From: Veronia pacifica
GTDB lineage: Bacteria > Pseudomonadota > Gammaproteobacteria > Enterobacterales > Vibrionaceae
Assembly: GCF_001707825.1 (NCBI RefSeq)
Contig: NZ_LYBM01000018.1
Coordinates: 31,231-95,230, forward strand
Direction: 5' to 3'
Length of the DNA: 64,000 nt
The notes under the pieces are model-generated. The model saw only the letters and a list, made by a program, of their open reading frames with translations. It had not been told where the DNA came from and did no database searches. Positions 18,527 to 29,026 of the stretch are shown piece by piece; position 1 is the stretch's first letter; each line of letters starts with the position of its first letter. Both the position numbers and the translations under genes were made by a program.

Positions 18527-18634
18527 ATCGTTTTAAATTACTCGATCATTATTTAGCCAGCCTTTTGATGTCGAGTAAATAAAGACTGACCGTCAAAGCA
18601 GAATAATTGACGAAACATTGAAATATTGAGACGT

Positions 18635-18949
18635 CTAACACTCAAGCAGTTTCTCAACATGCTCCGGTAACAACTGGGGCTGAACAATACGCACCTGTTT
18701 GTGTCGCCCCAGTTCGCCTTTTTCTATGATGACCTTACCTTTGGCAACACCGAACTGTTTAGCCAGCCATTTTACAATGTGGGCATTCGCTTTTCCGTCA
18801 ACAGGAGGTGCTGTAATGGCAAGTTTTAACTCACTGCCATGCTGCCCCATCCATTGATCTCTGCTTGCTTTGGGTTGTACATAAAGCTTCAGCAGAAGTT
18901 GACTGTTTTCCATGCGCAACGGGCTGATTGTGTCGCCAGTGGGTATCAC
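18635..18949 (-). CDS. yggU: YggU family protein (DUF167)
   Basis: A small cytoplasmic protein of the conserved YggU family; the segments [20 protein letters not shown] and [11 protein letters not shown] are diagnostic. Function is not known. The GTG at 18949 overlaps the yggT stop by four bases and has GGAGA upstream, so translational coupling is likely; an ATG at 18913 has no ribosome site. Confidence 0.92.
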   Translation of the reverse strand: MIPTGDTISPLRMENSQLLLKLYVQPKASRDQWMGQHGSELKLAITAPPVDGKANAHIVKWLAKQFGVAKGKVIIEKGELGRHKQVRIVQPQLLPEHVEKLLEC

Positions 18950-19497
18950 AGAAATCTCCAGAGCGGAATAAGATCGCCCATCAGGTAGTTAAGAAACTGA
19001 AGACCAATGAAGATAACCAGCACACTCAGGTCGATTCCACCCATTGCAGGAATGATTCTGCGTACTGGCGCGACAACAGGCTCGGTCAGCTGAATCATGA
19101 CGTACTCAATGGGGCTTTGTCCTTGACTGACCCAGCTCATGATTGCTCTGATGATCAGAACGTATAGAAACAGGGTGCCCGCCTCTTTTACCAATGAGAT
19201 CAAGCCGATAAGAAGTAACTCAGGGCTGAAAATTGTCTGTCCATTTGAAACGGCCGCTAACGCGACAAATTTCAGAATGATCAGTACGTAGGCAAACGAC
19301 AAGGTTGCCATATCAAGATTGCCCAGTGATGGAATGATGCGGCGAAGTGGCGCGACCACAGGTTGAGTGGCTTTCACTACAAACTGGGAGAAAGGGTTAT
19401 AAAAATCAGCACGTGCCCATTGTAACCAGACCCGCAATAAGACGACCATCAAGTAGAGGCCAAAAAGTGTTTCAATTAAGAAAGTCAGTGAATTCAT
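18946..19497 (-). CDS. yggT: YggT family integral membrane protein
   Basis: 183 residues made of two similar halves, each with hydrophobic helices and a P-V-V-A-P-[LV]-R-R-I-I-P motif ([16 protein letters not shown] and [16 protein letters not shown]). This internal duplication is typical of YggT. Role poorly defined; related to osmotic or cation stress in some reports. It lies 9 bases after proC and overlaps yggU. Confidence 0.93.
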   Translation of the reverse strand: MNSLTFLIETLFGLYLMVVLLRVWLQWARADFYNPFSQFVVKATQPVVAPLRRIIPSLGNLDMATLSFAYVLIILKFVALAAVSNGQTIFSPELLLIGLISLVKEAGTLFLYVLIIRAIMSWVSQGQSPIEYVMIQLTEPVVAPVRRIIPAMGGIDLSVLVIFIGLQFLNYLMGDLIPLWRFL

Positions 19498-19506
19498 AGA
19501 ATAACC

Positions 19507-20325
19507 CTAAAATAATGATTCCATTTCCCTGGCACGGTTTACCGCAGCTTTCATCGCTGTGGCGACCGTTTCGGAAAGTTGTTTGTCGTTAAATACTTTT
19601 ATCGCCTCGGCGGTCGTGCCGCCTTTCGAGGTCACTTGTTCCCTTAAGGTTGCCAGTGTTGTTCCGGGGTTGGCAACCACCATTTTTGCCGCGCCCAAGG
19701 CAGACTGCTGAACCAGCTCGCGTGCGGTCTGAGGTTCAAATCCCATTCTGCGGGCTTCTGCTTCCATGGCTTCCATAAACAAAAAGAAATACGCTGGTGC
19801 GCTACCTGCTGCGGCAATCACACCGTTAATGTCTTCTTCCTTCTCTACCCAGCAGGTTTTACCTGTCGCGGACAGTAACTCAGCGGCATAAGTCCGGTCG
19901 CAATCAGATATATTATCTGGTGCGAATAGTCCCGTCATTCCCTCACTGACCAGAGCTGGCGTATTCGGCATAGTTCTGATTAAGCTCAGGCTTTGTCCGG
20001 CCATTTCATTAAGCCTCGAAATGGTGATACCAGCAGCAATGGATATGACGAGCTTGCCGTCAAAACTGACATTGCCGACTGAAGCGAGGAGAGCTTCCAT
20101 CCCCTGTGGTTTGACCCCCAAGACAACAACATCCGCTTTATCAATAGAGGTTGTAACGTCTGAATTGGCATCAATATCAAATGCCTCAATCAGCGCTGAA
20201 TTCTTTTCATCTGTGCGGTTGGTGGCAATGATTTTGTGTTTGGGATAACCGGACTGCAACAGACCGGAGATGATCGAGCGGGCCATATTCCCGGCCCCGA
20301 TAAAGGCAATGACACGATGTTCCAT
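19507..20325 (-). CDS. proC: Pyrroline-5-carboxylate reductase
   Basis: Last step of proline synthesis, reducing pyrroline-5-carboxylate with NAD(P)H. The Rossmann motif is FIGAGNMARSIISGLL; IRTMPNTPALVSEGMTGL and VTSKGGTTAEAI are conserved. The 272-residue length is standard. The ATG at 20325 is preferred over the TTG codon just before it, with AAGGA upstream. It is in line with yggS upstream and yggT downstream. Confidence 0.96.
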   Translation of the reverse strand: MEHRVIAFIGAGNMARSIISGLLQSGYPKHKIIATNRTDEKNSALIEAFDIDANSDVTTSIDKADVVVLGVKPQGMEALLASVGNVSFDGKLVISIAAGITISRLNEMAGQSLSLIRTMPNTPALVSEGMTGLFAPDNISDCDRTYAAELLSATGKTCWVEKEEDINGVIAAAGSAPAYFFLFMEAMEAEARRMGFEPQTARELVQQSALGAAKMVVANPGTTLATLREQVTSKGGTTAEAIKVFNDKQLSETVATAMKAAVNRAREMESLF

Positions 20326-20393
20326 CAATAAAGAATCCTTTAGTGAGCGGCTTTTTTATCCGCCGCAACATGACACTGGGTCTGGTATTCGTT

Positions 20394-21113
20394 TCAGTTT
20401 TTAGTGTCGCTATTTTTGTTACTGTAATCTCTGGCACCAAAAATTGCAGTGCCTATTCTCACCATGGTGCTGCCGGAGGCAATCGCCGCATCCAGATCGC
20501 CACTCATTCCCATCGACAGCGTATCGAAGCTGTCGCGTGAGGAACGCATTTTGTTAAACAGGGCTGAAAGCGGGGCAAACGCCTCCATTTGCCGCTGATA
20601 ATCTGATTCTGGTTGTGGGATACACATCAACCCCCTGAGTATGAGACCAGACAAGGAATCAATTTGTTCAGCGAGAGCTTCAACTTCTTCAAGACTGACG
20701 CCTGCCTTACTTGCCTCACCACTGGTATTTACCTGAATCAGAACCTGTAGGGGGGGCATGGTGTCTGGGCGTTGATCGCTCAGGCGTTTGGCAATTTTAA
20801 GTCGATCAATGGTGTGAACCCAGCCGAAGTGTTCTGCAATAAGGCGCGATTTATTCGACTGAATTGGGCCAATGAAATGCCAGTCAAGTGTCAGTTCTTT
20901 TGTATTGAAATACTGAACTTTCTCAACACCCTCTTGGACATAGTTTTCACCAAAGCAGCGGTGGCCTGCCTCTACGGCCTGCTCAATATCGCTGGCGGGT
21001 TTGGTCTTACTGACCGCCATCAGAGTAATTGTTTGTTCATCTCTCCCGCATTTTCGTGCGGCAACGTTAATTTGGTCAGTGACCTGCAACAGGTTTTGTT
21101 TGATACTACACAT
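20394..21113 (-). CDS. yggS: Pyridoxal phosphate homeostasis protein YggS
   Basis: A fold-type III PLP-binding protein without known catalytic activity that maintains PLP and amino-acid balance. The PLP lysine lies in LMAVSKTKP, with CFGENYVQEG and HFIGPIQSNK following; SMGMSGDLDAAI is near the end. It begins only 26 bases from the divergent pilT start, so at least one of the two promoters must overlap the opposite gene. Confidence 0.96.
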   Translation of the reverse strand: MCSIKQNLLQVTDQINVAARKCGRDEQTITLMAVSKTKPASDIEQAVEAGHRCFGENYVQEGVEKVQYFNTKELTLDWHFIGPIQSNKSRLIAEHFGWVHTIDRLKIAKRLSDQRPDTMPPLQVLIQVNTSGEASKAGVSLEEVEALAEQIDSLSGLILRGLMCIPQPESDYQRQMEAFAPLSALFNKMRSSRDSFDTLSMGMSGDLDAAIASGSTMVRIGTAIFGARDYSNKNSDTKN

Positions 21114-21139
21114 GTTTGTTTCTGCGAGGAAAAAAGTTA

Positions 21140-22174
21140 ATGGACATTACGGAGTTACTGGACTTTAGTGTAAAGCATAATGCATCAGATCTACATCTTT
21201 CAGCTGGGATTCCTCCCATGGTACGTGTGGATGGTGATGTCCGTAAACTCAGCCTGCCATCTCTGGACAATAATCAGGTACAGAGACTCATCTTTGATAT
21301 TATGAATGATGCGCAGCAACGCGAGTTTGAACAAAACCTTGAAGTGGATTTCTCTTTCGATATGGCTGCGGTAGGCCGTTTCCGTGTCAATGCATTCCAC
21401 CAAAGCCGTGGCTGTGCGGCTGTGTTCCGGACCATCCCTTCCGAAGTGCCGACGCTGGAATCAATCGGTGCGCCTGCGGCTTTCGAGCGGTTTGTTAATT
21501 TACAGAATGGACTGGTACTGGTCACCGGGCCAACAGGCTCGGGAAAATCAACCACACTGGCAGCCATGCTGGATCGTATTAACAGCGAACAACACCGGCA
21601 TGTATTGACGATTGAAGATCCGATTGAATTCGTTCACGCCCAGAAAAAATGTCTGATCAACCAACGTGAGGTGCATAAAGACACGCGCTCTTTTAGCGCT
21701 GCACTTCGTTCTGCCCTTCGCGAGGACCCTGATGTGATTCTGGTCGGCGAGCTGCGCGATAAAGAAACCATCAGTCTGGCATTGACGGCCGCTGAGACTG
21801 GACATTTGGTGTTTGGCACCTTGCACACATCAAGTGCTGCAAAAACCATAGACCGCATTATTGATGTGTTCCCGGGGAATGATAAGTCGATGGTGCGCTC
21901 GATGTTATCTGAGTCTCTCCGGACTGTTATTTCACAAAAGCTGGTGAAGCGTGTCGGTGGGGGACGGGTTGCCGCTCACGAGATCATGGTTGCCACACCT
22001 GCGGTGCGTAACCTGATTCGGGAGGACAAGGTCGCACAGATGTACTCAATGATTCAGACCGGTGCCTCGCAGGGAATGCAAACAATGGATCAGGCCATGC
22101 GTGCCCTATTGGCGCAGGGGGCGATTGATATGGATGAAATGCAGCGTTATCAGGACATGTCACAGCATGCTTGA
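21140..22174 (+). CDS. pilT: Type IV pilus retraction ATPase PilT
   Basis: A hexameric motor that depolymerises type IV pili. Visible motifs: ASDLHLSAG, Walker A GPTGSGKSTT, the Asp box and Walker B in LREDPDVILVGELRD, His box TGHLVFGTLHT, and the C-terminal AIRNLI-type retraction motif (here AVRNLIRED). The 344-residue length is usual. The ATG at 21140 has GAGGA upstream. It overlaps pilU by eight bases. The pilus structural genes are not in this window. Confidence 0.96.
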   Translation: MDITELLDFSVKHNASDLHLSAGIPPMVRVDGDVRKLSLPSLDNNQVQRLIFDIMNDAQQREFEQNLEVDFSFDMAAVGRFRVNAFHQSRGCAAVFRTIPSEVPTLESIGAPAAFERFVNLQNGLVLVTGPTGSGKSTTLAAMLDRINSEQHRHVLTIEDPIEFVHAQKKCLINQREVHKDTRSFSAALRSALREDPDVILVGELRDKETISLALTAAETGHLVFGTLHTSSAAKTIDRIIDVFPGNDKSMVRSMLSESLRTVISQKLVKRVGGGRVAAHEIMVATPAVRNLIREDKVAQMYSMIQTGASQGMQTMDQAMRALLAQGAIDMDEMQRYQDMSQHA

Positions 22175-23267
22175 TAGGTTACTGGATGAAATTAACAACC
22201 GATACGCATCCGACTGCTATTTAACCGTTGGTGCCTCCGCCATGTTGCGGGTTGATGGTCAACTGACTGCTTTTGGTCCACAAATGCATATTGATAACGT
22301 CAGCATGTTGCTCCGCGAGTGTATGGATGATGTGCAATGGCAAACCTTTAACCAGGAAAAAGAAGCCAATTTCGCCTTGGTTAATGAGAAAGGACGCTTC
22401 CGCGTCAGTGCCTTCTGGCAACGTGACATGCCCGGTGCGGTGATCCGTCGCATTCAGACCGAGATCCCCGAAATGTCGTCACTGGGCCTGCCAGATGTAA
22501 TGAAAGATCTGGCTATTGCCAAGCGGGGACTGGTGTTGATTGTCGGCGGCACCGGTTCAGGTAAATCAACCTCTATGGCGGCGATGGTCGGCTTTCGAAA
22601 CCGAAGGATGAGTGGTCACATTCTTACTGTCGAAGATCCGATTGAATTTGTTCACCCTCATCAATCCTGCATTGTGACTCAACGTGAAGTGGGTATTGAT
22701 ACGGAAAACTACGAGGTTGCCCTAAAAAATTCGCTGCGTCAGGCACCGGATATGATCATGATTGGTGAGATTCGGACCCCGGAAACCATGGAATATGCCA
22801 TGCAGTTTGCTGAGACCGGACATTTGTGTATTGCAACACTGCATGCCAACAATGCCAATCAGGCTCTGGAACGAATATTACATTTGGTGGCGAAAGAGCG
22901 ACGCGAACAGTTTTTGTTTGATTTATCGATGAACCTTAGAGGGATTTTGGCTCAACAACTGATTCCTGATGTCAGTGGAACAGGGCGACATGGTGTATTT
23001 GAATGCCTGATTAATACCTCAAGCGTGTCTGACCTGATTCGCAGGGGAGAATTACATGAGCTGAAAAGTGCTATTTCCCGGGGACAGACCTCAGGGATGT
23101 GCAGTTTTGACCAGTCGCTGTTTGTACTCCTCAATCAGGGTAAGATAACTGAGCAGGACGCTCTTCACCATGCTGATTCACAGAATGAACTGAAGCTGAT
23201 GATCAAGATGAGCAGTGACTCTGCTGTGTCTAATCCGGTTAAAAAAATAAGCATAGATATGGGGTGA
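22167..23267 (+). CDS. pilU: PilT-dependent retraction ATPase PilU
   Basis: A PilT paralogue that assists retraction against load. The 366-residue protein has Walker A GGTGSGKSTS, Walker B in APDMIMIGEIRTP and His box TGHLCIATLHANN. The start at 22167, inside the pilT end, is chosen because the protein begins MLDRLLDEINNRYASDCYL; the frame itself opens further upstream inside pilT. The 8-base overlap indicates coupled translation. Confidence 0.95.
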   Translation: MLDRLLDEINNRYASDCYLTVGASAMLRVDGQLTAFGPQMHIDNVSMLLRECMDDVQWQTFNQEKEANFALVNEKGRFRVSAFWQRDMPGAVIRRIQTEIPEMSSLGLPDVMKDLAIAKRGLVLIVGGTGSGKSTSMAAMVGFRNRRMSGHILTVEDPIEFVHPHQSCIVTQREVGIDTENYEVALKNSLRQAPDMIMIGEIRTPETMEYAMQFAETGHLCIATLHANNANQALERILHLVAKERREQFLFDLSMNLRGILAQQLIPDVSGTGRHGVFECLINTSSVSDLIRRGELHELKSAISRGQTSGMCSFDQSLFVLLNQGKITEQDALHHADSQNELKLMIKMSSDSAVSNPVKKISIDMG

Positions 23268-23369
23268 TCCCCATCAAAGGCGTCGTTATGGATAAAGCCT
23301 TTATAAACCAATCAGTTTTAAACCAAGCTGGTTTGACGATATCTATCCTTTAGAACGAACAATAACAAG

Positions 23370-23396
23370 AAAAGGCAGCGGAGAGCTGCCTTTTTC
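23370..23396. terminator. Bidirectional terminator between pilU and ruvX
   Basis: AAAAGGCAGC and GCTGCCTTTTT pair around GGAGA, giving a T run on both strands. It serves the convergent pilU and ruvX. Confidence 0.88.
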
Positions 23397-23412
23397 ATCT
23401 GATGCTAAGTCA

Positions 23413-23841
23413 TTACTGATACTGATTTTCAAACCAGCTCTCAACAATTATTACCGCTGACTGGCTATCTATTTTACCTTTACCCAGCGCCTTGTAACCA
23501 CCTTGCTCGAACAGTGATGAGCGGGCTTCCGTGGTCGTCAGTCTCTCATCGTGCAGTTCAACTTTACAGCCGAAACGGCCATTCAGTCGGTTAGCAAACT
23601 TTCGAGCCCTCGGTGTTATAGCGTCAAGCTCTCCACCGTGCAGGTCAAGCGGCAGACCAACAACGACGAGATCCGGTTGCCACTCTTTCAAAATCGATTC
23701 AATGGCATCCCAGCTTGGGATACCGTCGCGGGCTTTCAATGCTTTTAGAGGTTGTGCAGTGCCAGTGATTGCCTGACCAATAGCGACGCCAATGCTCTTG
23801 GTTCCATAATCGAAACCAAGCACAGTTTGGGTATTACTCAT
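23413..23841 (-). CDS. ruvX: Putative pre-16S rRNA nuclease / Holliday junction resolvase-like protein
   Basis: YqgF/RuvX family, RNase H-like fold. [16 protein letters not shown] holds the first catalytic Asp; [13 protein letters not shown] and DERLTTTEA hold the others. Implicated in maturation of the 16S rRNA 5' end. The 142-residue length is usual. The ATG overlaps the yqgE stop by four bases. Confidence 0.95.
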   Translation of the reverse strand: MSNTQTVLGFDYGTKSIGVAIGQAITGTAQPLKALKARDGIPSWDAIESILKEWQPDLVVVGLPLDLHGGELDAITPRARKFANRLNGRFGCKVELHDERLTTTEARSSLFEQGGYKALGKGKIDSQSAVIIVESWFENQYQ

Positions 23842-24401
23842 GCGTGTCCTATTTCTGAAGACAGATTTGCGGCAGAAATACCAAGGTGAGACAAGGCTTT
23901 CTCCCAGCGTTCATTAATTGGGGTATCGAAGATTACGATGGGGTCAGCTTCTATGGTTAACCAGCTGTTTTCCGCCAGTTCTTGCTCAAGTTGTCCTGCA
24001 TCCCAGCCAGCATAGCCGAGTGCAACGACAAACTGCTCTGGCTGTTCGCTGGTGCCGAGTAGACTCAGAATATCTTTCGACGTCGTCACAGTCAGTTCTT
24101 CTGACAAAATCACGCTGGAACCGAATTCCTGCTTAGGCTTGTGAAGCACAAAACCTCTGTCTTCGGAGACGGGGCCTCCGAACAATACTGGCTGATCAAG
24201 ACTTATTGGGTTGACCACTGTCAGGTCCCGTTCAATCTCAATCTGGTCGAGCATGCTGGCAACAGAAATATTGATTGGCTGGTTGATCACCAATCCCATC
24301 GCGCCCTCATCGTTGTGTTCGCACATGTACACAACACTATGATCGAAGCGACTATCCGTCATGCTTGGCATGGCGACTAAAAAATGGTTTTTTAGATTCA
24401 T
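23838..24401 (-). CDS. yqgE: YqgE/AlgH family protein
   Basis: A 187-residue cytoplasmic protein; the start [14 protein letters not shown], then [10 protein letters not shown] and [13 protein letters not shown], are diagnostic of the family. The name AlgH comes from alginate regulation in Pseudomonas; the molecular role is not settled. The ATG at 24401 is chosen from similarity, with AAAGGTG before it. It is coupled to ruvX by a 4-base overlap, as in most gammaproteobacteria. Confidence 0.94.
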   Translation of the reverse strand: MNLKNHFLVAMPSMTDSRFDHSVVYMCEHNDEGAMGLVINQPINISVASMLDQIEIERDLTVVNPISLDQPVLFGGPVSEDRGFVLHKPKQEFGSSVILSEELTVTTSKDILSLLGTSEQPEQFVVALGYAGWDAGQLEQELAENSWLTIEADPIVIFDTPINERWEKALSHLGISAANLSSEIGHA

Positions 24402-24504
24402 AGCACCTTTCAACTGGGTGTGCTTACATTAAGTATGATCGGAAAGCACCAGAAAGTCATATTGAGGCAACTCACCGTTGCCTCTGTAAGCAAGTAACTG
24501 ACCG

Positions 24505-25452
24505 TTATTGATTTATATGGCGCTCAACAGCATCCATCAATTTTCCGGTGATGGAGATATCAAATGCAGCCTCAATTTCACGGATACAGGTTGGACTGGT
24601 TACGTTAATTTCGGTCAGTTTATCACCAATCACATCCAAACCGACAAATATCAGCCCTTTTTCTTTGAGGGCAGGAGCAACTTTACGGGCAATTTCCCAG
24701 TCTGTGTCACTCAGAGGACGTGCCTCACCGCGACCACCTGCTGCCAGATTACCTCGGGTCTCCCCTTTAGCAGGGATACGAGCCAGACAATATGGCATAG
24801 GCTCACCATCAACAACCAAGATACGTTTGTCGCCATTGCTGATGTCCGGCACAAACGTTTGTGCCATGCAGTAGTTATTCCCAAGATTTGTCAGGGTTTC
24901 AATGATCACTGACAGGTTAGGATCGCCTTGTTTAACCCGGAAGATTGATGAACCGCCCATGCCGTCGAGAGGCTTAAGGATCACGTCACCGTGTTTTTCC
25001 TGAAACGCTTTGATTTGTTCAGCTCGGCGTGTCACTAACGTGGTTGGAGTCAGCTCTGGGAACCAAGCGGTAAACAGTTTTTCATTACAGTCACGCAGGC
25101 TTTGTGGCTTATTAACAATAAGGCTGCCCGCCTCTTCCGCACGCTCCAGAATATAAGTGGCGTAGATATACTCGGTATCAAACGGGGGATCTTTTCGCAT
25201 GAAAACAGCATCGAGATCAGACAAGGCGATGTCCTGTTCACTGACGACCTCGAACCATTTCTGAGGGTTTTCCTCAACGGTAACGACTTTCGTTTTGGCG
25301 AGTGGTTTACCTTGTTCGAGAGAAAGATCCTGCATCTGCATATAGTGGATTTCCCAGCCACGACTCTGCGCCTCAAGCATCATTGCAAAGGTGGAATCTT
25401 TTTTAATATTGATAGACTCAATAGGGTCCATCACTATGCCCAGTTTGATCAT
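24505..25452 (-). CDS. gshB: Glutathione synthetase
   Basis: Joins gamma-glutamylcysteine and glycine using ATP. The 315-residue protein has the ATP-grasp layout: MDPIESINIKKDSTFAM at the start, LKPLDGMGGSSIFRV, and INVTSPTCIREIE at the metal site. AAGGAA stands before the ATG. It is 13 bases after rsmE, suggesting cotranscription, and about 100 bases before yqgE. Confidence 0.96.
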   Translation of the reverse strand: MIKLGIVMDPIESINIKKDSTFAMMLEAQSRGWEIHYMQMQDLSLEQGKPLAKTKVVTVEENPQKWFEVVSEQDIALSDLDAVFMRKDPPFDTEYIYATYILERAEEAGSLIVNKPQSLRDCNEKLFTAWFPELTPTTLVTRRAEQIKAFQEKHGDVILKPLDGMGGSSIFRVKQGDPNLSVIIETLTNLGNNYCMAQTFVPDISNGDKRILVVDGEPMPYCLARIPAKGETRGNLAAGGRGEARPLSDTDWEIARKVAPALKEKGLIFVGLDVIGDKLTEINVTSPTCIREIEAAFDISITGKLMDAVERHINQ

Positions 25453-25465
25453 TCTTTTTTCCTTG

Positions 25466-26197
25466 TTAACCGAGGTCGCCGAAGCGAACCTGAAGCGCCG
25501 TAATGGCTGTCAGTGCAGCGGTTTCTGTTCTTAAAACTCTTGGACCCAGCAGGGTTTCTTCAAATCCCCACTCCCGTGTGCTGTCAATTTCTTCTGCCGA
25601 AAGACCACCCTCAGGTCCGACTAAGAGCCTGACCCGAGAAACAGGCTCAGGAAGCGTATTAATTGAGTATTTCGCTCTAGGATGAAGATTGAGACTCAAG
25701 CCTTCAAATTCAACCCTACACCACTGTTCCAGTGACATGACAGGTTTGATTTCAGGAACACTATTCCGACCACACTGTTCGCAGGCTGAAATCGCAATTT
25801 TTTGCCATTGCTGTAGCTTCTTTTCAAAACGTTCAGCGTTCAGTTTTACCCCACATCGCTCTGATATGAGTGGCGTAATGGTATTTACCCCGAGCTCAAC
25901 GGCTTTCTGGATGGTAAATTCCATTTTGTCACCGCGACTGATCACTTGTCCAAGGTGGAGATACAGTGGCGATTCAGTGCTGCGCTCAACCCTGTCCTCC
26001 ACATTGACGGCGACGGATTTTTTGGTGACTGAGGCAATAGTGGCTGGGAACTCAGCATCGCTGCCATCGAACAGCAGAACTTGTTGCCCGGGTTGCATGC
26101 GCAGTACTCTGCCGACATGGTTGGCGGCTTCGTCACTCAGGGACACTTCACCACAAGAGGGCAGGAGGCTGGGATGAAAAATTCTAGGGATCCGCAT
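25466..26197 (-). CDS. rsmE: 16S rRNA (uracil1498-N3)-methyltransferase
   Basis: RsmE methylates U1498 of 16S rRNA. The 243-residue protein has an N-terminal PUA-like domain ([10 protein letters not shown]...) and a SPOUT knot domain with [14 protein letters not shown] and [14 protein letters not shown]. The ATG at 26197 matches the family; the frame extends to 26275 without similarity. Confidence 0.95.
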   Translation of the reverse strand: MRIPRIFHPSLLPSCGEVSLSDEAANHVGRVLRMQPGQQVLLFDGSDAEFPATIASVTKKSVAVNVEDRVERSTESPLYLHLGQVISRGDKMEFTIQKAVELGVNTITPLISERCGVKLNAERFEKKLQQWQKIAISACEQCGRNSVPEIKPVMSLEQWCRVEFEGLSLNLHPRAKYSINTLPEPVSRVRLLVGPEGGLSAEEIDSTREWGFEETLLGPRVLRTETAALTAITALQVRFGDLG

Positions 26198-26284
26198 GAT
26201 AAACTCTGTTAGCAATCGCAAGCGCGACAGTGTATCACGCTGCCCAACGATGGGCATCAACGGGCAACGTGACAAAGCTGAAGC

Positions 26285-26992
26285 TTACAGCCCTTTGGAT
26301 TGACAGGCTTCCAGAACAAAAGGATTGTGGTTTTTCTGGATAGCAGCAATCTTACGGTCTCTCTCACATTCCCATGCTGAAACGGGATGCGTTTTATCCC
26401 AGGCATTCATTAGCTGAGTCTGTGCTTTTGCCATTTTGAAGCCATATTCTTTTTGCATGTATTTATAAATGCGCGCAATGGCTCCACGGCTTTGTGCTGG
26501 AGGCTCAGCGACACGTTGCTTGAAGTTCACCTTGAACTGGCATTGACCATAAAATGCCCCGCTATCGCCATTCCACTGAGAGAAGCGAAAGTTTGAGCGG
26601 TCCCCATTTACTTCACCGATCGCGGGCACCAGATTGTGTAAATCAGCTTCCATCAGCCTAAAAGTCAGATCCTTTTTCGAGCAGACTTTCCTTCCTCCAT
26701 CTTGCCAACACTGCCGCTGGTGGCCAAATTGCCAAGCAGGTACGACATGCTCCCACTCGATTCTGTCTGCCCTTTTTTGTTGTTTTCTAACGTTGTAGCC
26801 GCAAGCGTTTAAGTCGGGGTTTCCTTTTTTGCCCTGCCATTCAATGGGGCATCCACAGTAAAAGCTGATTGGATGTTGTTGGTAAATTTTAACTGCCAGC
26901 CGTTTTGCTTTTGAGAAGGACTGCGGCGGCTCAGCCGAAACAAATGAGGAGAAGAGTAAAGCCAAAATCAGAGCAATCTTGAGTCGGAACAT
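26285..26992 (-). CDS. endA: Periplasmic endonuclease I
   Basis: A secreted DNase of the EndA/Vvn family. Signal peptide [20 protein letters not shown]. The beta-beta-alpha-metal active site is in [17 protein letters not shown] with the Asn in NGDRSNFRF. Eight cysteines, expected to be in disulphides, are visible. The 235-residue length is standard. It is upstream of rsmE by 87 bases. Confidence 0.96.
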   Translation of the reverse strand: MFRLKIALILALLFSSFVSAEPPQSFSKAKRLAVKIYQQHPISFYCGCPIEWQGKKGNPDLNACGYNVRKQQKRADRIEWEHVVPAWQFGHQRQCWQDGGRKVCSKKDLTFRLMEADLHNLVPAIGEVNGDRSNFRFSQWNGDSGAFYGQCQFKVNFKQRVAEPPAQSRGAIARIYKYMQKEYGFKMAKAQTQLMNAWDKTHPVSAWECERDRKIAAIQKNHNPFVLEACQSKGL

Positions 26993-27167
26993 AACAAACC
27001 TATGGTCACTGTGAGTGTGGAAAGAACATTGATTCTATTGACTTAATTATCACTGACAAATTAATCAATTTCTTTCTATTTCTGATACTGACCACAAAAA
27101 AAGACACTCACGGCTTGGTGAGGATCTCTGGAAAGGGGGAAATGGGAGAATTAAAAAAGGGAAAAGC

Positions 27168-27662
27168 TTATGACGTGCAGCTACCTGTCCATGTTAGGGG
27201 GTGTTGGCACCGGCGGCAGAAATACTGGGTTTGTTGGCGCTGCACTTTGTTGTGGCGGCGAATAGTCAAAGGTATTTCGTCACACTGACAGCGGTAGATA
27301 AAGTGTTTACCACTCACGGAACTGATATCAAAGGTGTGTGTTGTCTTGGCGGGAACCTTGAACACTTGTTGCATCATAGCCTGCCACTCTTTCCCATGCG
27401 GGCGGACTTTACCGAAGGCAGCATAGACCAGTAAATGAGCCACTTCATGTGGGACCACTTCTCGCAGAAATGCTTCTGGATTTTCTTTCAGAAGTATTGG
27501 ATTGAATCTCAACTGCCAACGCTGAAGTAACGCCATGCCAGCTGTTTTCCCACGGATATCAAAACGAACGTCAGGCACAGGATGATGGGTATTCAGTGTT
27601 TCGTTGGCGATTGTTATGCATTCAGTGACCGCTCGTATCATGCGGTATTGAAGTTCGGTCAT
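27168..27662 (-). CDS. sprT: SprT family zinc metalloprotease-like protein
   Basis: The zinc-binding HExxH motif is visible as VPHEVAHLLVYAAFG. The C-terminal YRCQCDE and YFCRRCQHPLTW cysteines form a zinc ribbon. The 164 residues match E. coli SprT, which lies beside endA there too. Its substrate in bacteria is not known. Confidence 0.94.
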   Translation of the reverse strand: MTELQYRMIRAVTECITIANETLNTHHPVPDVRFDIRGKTAGMALLQRWQLRFNPILLKENPEAFLREVVPHEVAHLLVYAAFGKVRPHGKEWQAMMQQVFKVPAKTTHTFDISSVSGKHFIYRCQCDEIPLTIRRHNKVQRQQTQYFCRRCQHPLTWTGSCTS

Positions 27663-27715
27663 TTCGGCTCTGAGTTATTGCATCAGTTCGGGTGGAAGAA
27701 GAGTAGGGGAGAGAA

Positions 27716-27744
27716 AACAAAAAGGGAAGCCTGAGCTTCCCTTT
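27716..27744 (-). terminator. Rho-independent terminator of metK
   Basis: On the minus strand AAAGGGAAGC pairs with GCTTCCCTTT over a 4-base loop, ending in a T run, 19 bases after the metK stop. Confidence 0.9.
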
Positions 27745-27762
27745 ATCCACAAATTAGACTGA

Positions 27763-28917
27763 TTATCCAATCTGGGCGAAATCACGCAGGGCAGCAACCT
27801 TGTCGGTTTTTTCCCATGGGAATTCTTCACGGCCAAAGTGACCATACGCTGCTGTCTTTTTGTAAATAGGCTGAAGAAGATCAAGCATCTCTTGCAGACC
27901 ATATGGACGTAGGTCAAAGTGCTGTCGAACCGCTTCAACAATTACTTCCTGTGAAACTTTCTCAGTACCGAAGGTTTCCACCATGATTGATGTTGGATCA
28001 GCAACACCGATTGCGTAAGAAAGCTGAATTTCACAACGGTCAGCCAGACCTGCCGCAACAATATTCTTCGCTACATAACGCGCGGCATATGCTGCTGAAC
28101 GGTCAACTTTAGATGGATCTTTACCAGAGAATGCACCGCCACCGTGACGTGCGGCACCGCCGTATGTGTCAACGATGATCTTACGGCCAGTCAAGCCACA
28201 GTCACCCATAGGACCACCGATAACAAAACGACCGGTTGGGTTAATGAAGAAATTGGTCTCGCTGTTCAGCCACTCAGTTGGTAGCACAGGCTTAATGATC
28301 TCTTCCATCACAGCTTCACGTAAATCAGCGGTAGTCACGCTATCGCAGTGTTGTGTAGAGAGCACAACGGCATCAATACCGACAATTTTGCCTTGGTCGT
28401 ATTGGAAAGTAACCTGAGATTTAGCATCTGGGCGCAGCCATGGCAGCGTACCGTTTTTACGGACTTCTGCCTGACGTTGTACCAGACGATGAGAATAAGT
28501 AATAGGTGCTGGCATGAACACCTCAGTCTCATTGGTCGCATAACCAAACATGATGCCCTGATCGCCCGCACCCTGCTCTTTAGGGTCGGCCTTATCAACG
28601 CCTTGGTTGATATCAGGAGACTGTTTGCCGATGGTGTTCAGTATGGCGCAAGAATCTGCGTCAAAACCCATGTCTGAGTGTACATAGCCGATTTCTCGTA
28701 CTGTTTCACGAGTCAGTTCTTCGATATCCACCCATGCAGATGTGGTGATCTCACCGCCGACCATGACCATACCTGTTTTCACATAAGTCTCGCAGGCAAC
28801 ACGTGCTTTTGGATCCTGTTTTAGAATAGCGTCAAGAACGGCATCAGAAATTTGGTCTGCGATCTTGTCAGGATGTCCTTCTGATACAGACTCAGAGGTG
28901 AAGAGGTGTTTAGTCAT
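27763..28917 (-). CDS. metK: S-adenosylmethionine synthetase
   Basis: Makes SAM from methionine and ATP. The 384-residue protein shows [30 protein letters not shown] and [16 protein letters not shown]. It supplies the methyl donor for CheR, TrmB and RsmE in this window. A promoter with contiguous MetJ operator boxes lies about 60-110 bases upstream, so repression by MetJ-SAM is expected. In Vibrio tkt normally lies divergent or near by; here a lipoprotein gene follows upstream instead. Confidence 0.97.
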   Translation of the reverse strand: MTKHLFTSESVSEGHPDKIADQISDAVLDAILKQDPKARVACETYVKTGMVMVGGEITTSAWVDIEELTRETVREIGYVHSDMGFDADSCAILNTIGKQSPDINQGVDKADPKEQGAGDQGIMFGYATNETEVFMPAPITYSHRLVQRQAEVRKNGTLPWLRPDAKSQVTFQYDQGKIVGIDAVVLSTQHCDSVTTADLREAVMEEIIKPVLPTEWLNSETNFFINPTGRFVIGGPMGDCGLTGRKIIVDTYGGAARHGGGAFSGKDPSKVDRSAAYAARYVAKNIVAAGLADRCEIQLSYAIGVADPTSIMVETFGTEKVSQEVIVEAVRQHFDLRPYGLQEMLDLLQPIYKKTAAYGHFGREEFPWEKTDKVAALRDFAQIG

Positions 28918-28974
28918 ATCTCAGGGCCTCAATAAAAAATTCGTTTCACTACTGATATATACGTTTAAATGTTC

Positions 28975-28998
28975 AGATGGATTACCATCTAGACGTCT
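28975..28998 (-). promoter_or_regulatory. MetJ operator (met boxes) of metK
   Basis: Three contiguous 8-bp units: AGATGGAT, TACCATCT and a perfect AGACGTCT at 28991-28998. MetJ binds tandem 8-bp boxes of consensus AGACGTCT. The perfect box directly abuts the -10 element, so binding should block transcription. Confidence 0.85.
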
Positions 28999-29026
28999 AT
29001 TCTACTGAGTATGGGTGCTAAATCAA
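28999..29026 (-). promoter_or_regulatory. Sigma-70 promoter of metK
   Basis: On the minus strand TTGATT (29021-29026), a 16-base spacer and TAGAAT (28999-29004), immediately before the MetJ boxes. Confidence 0.75.
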
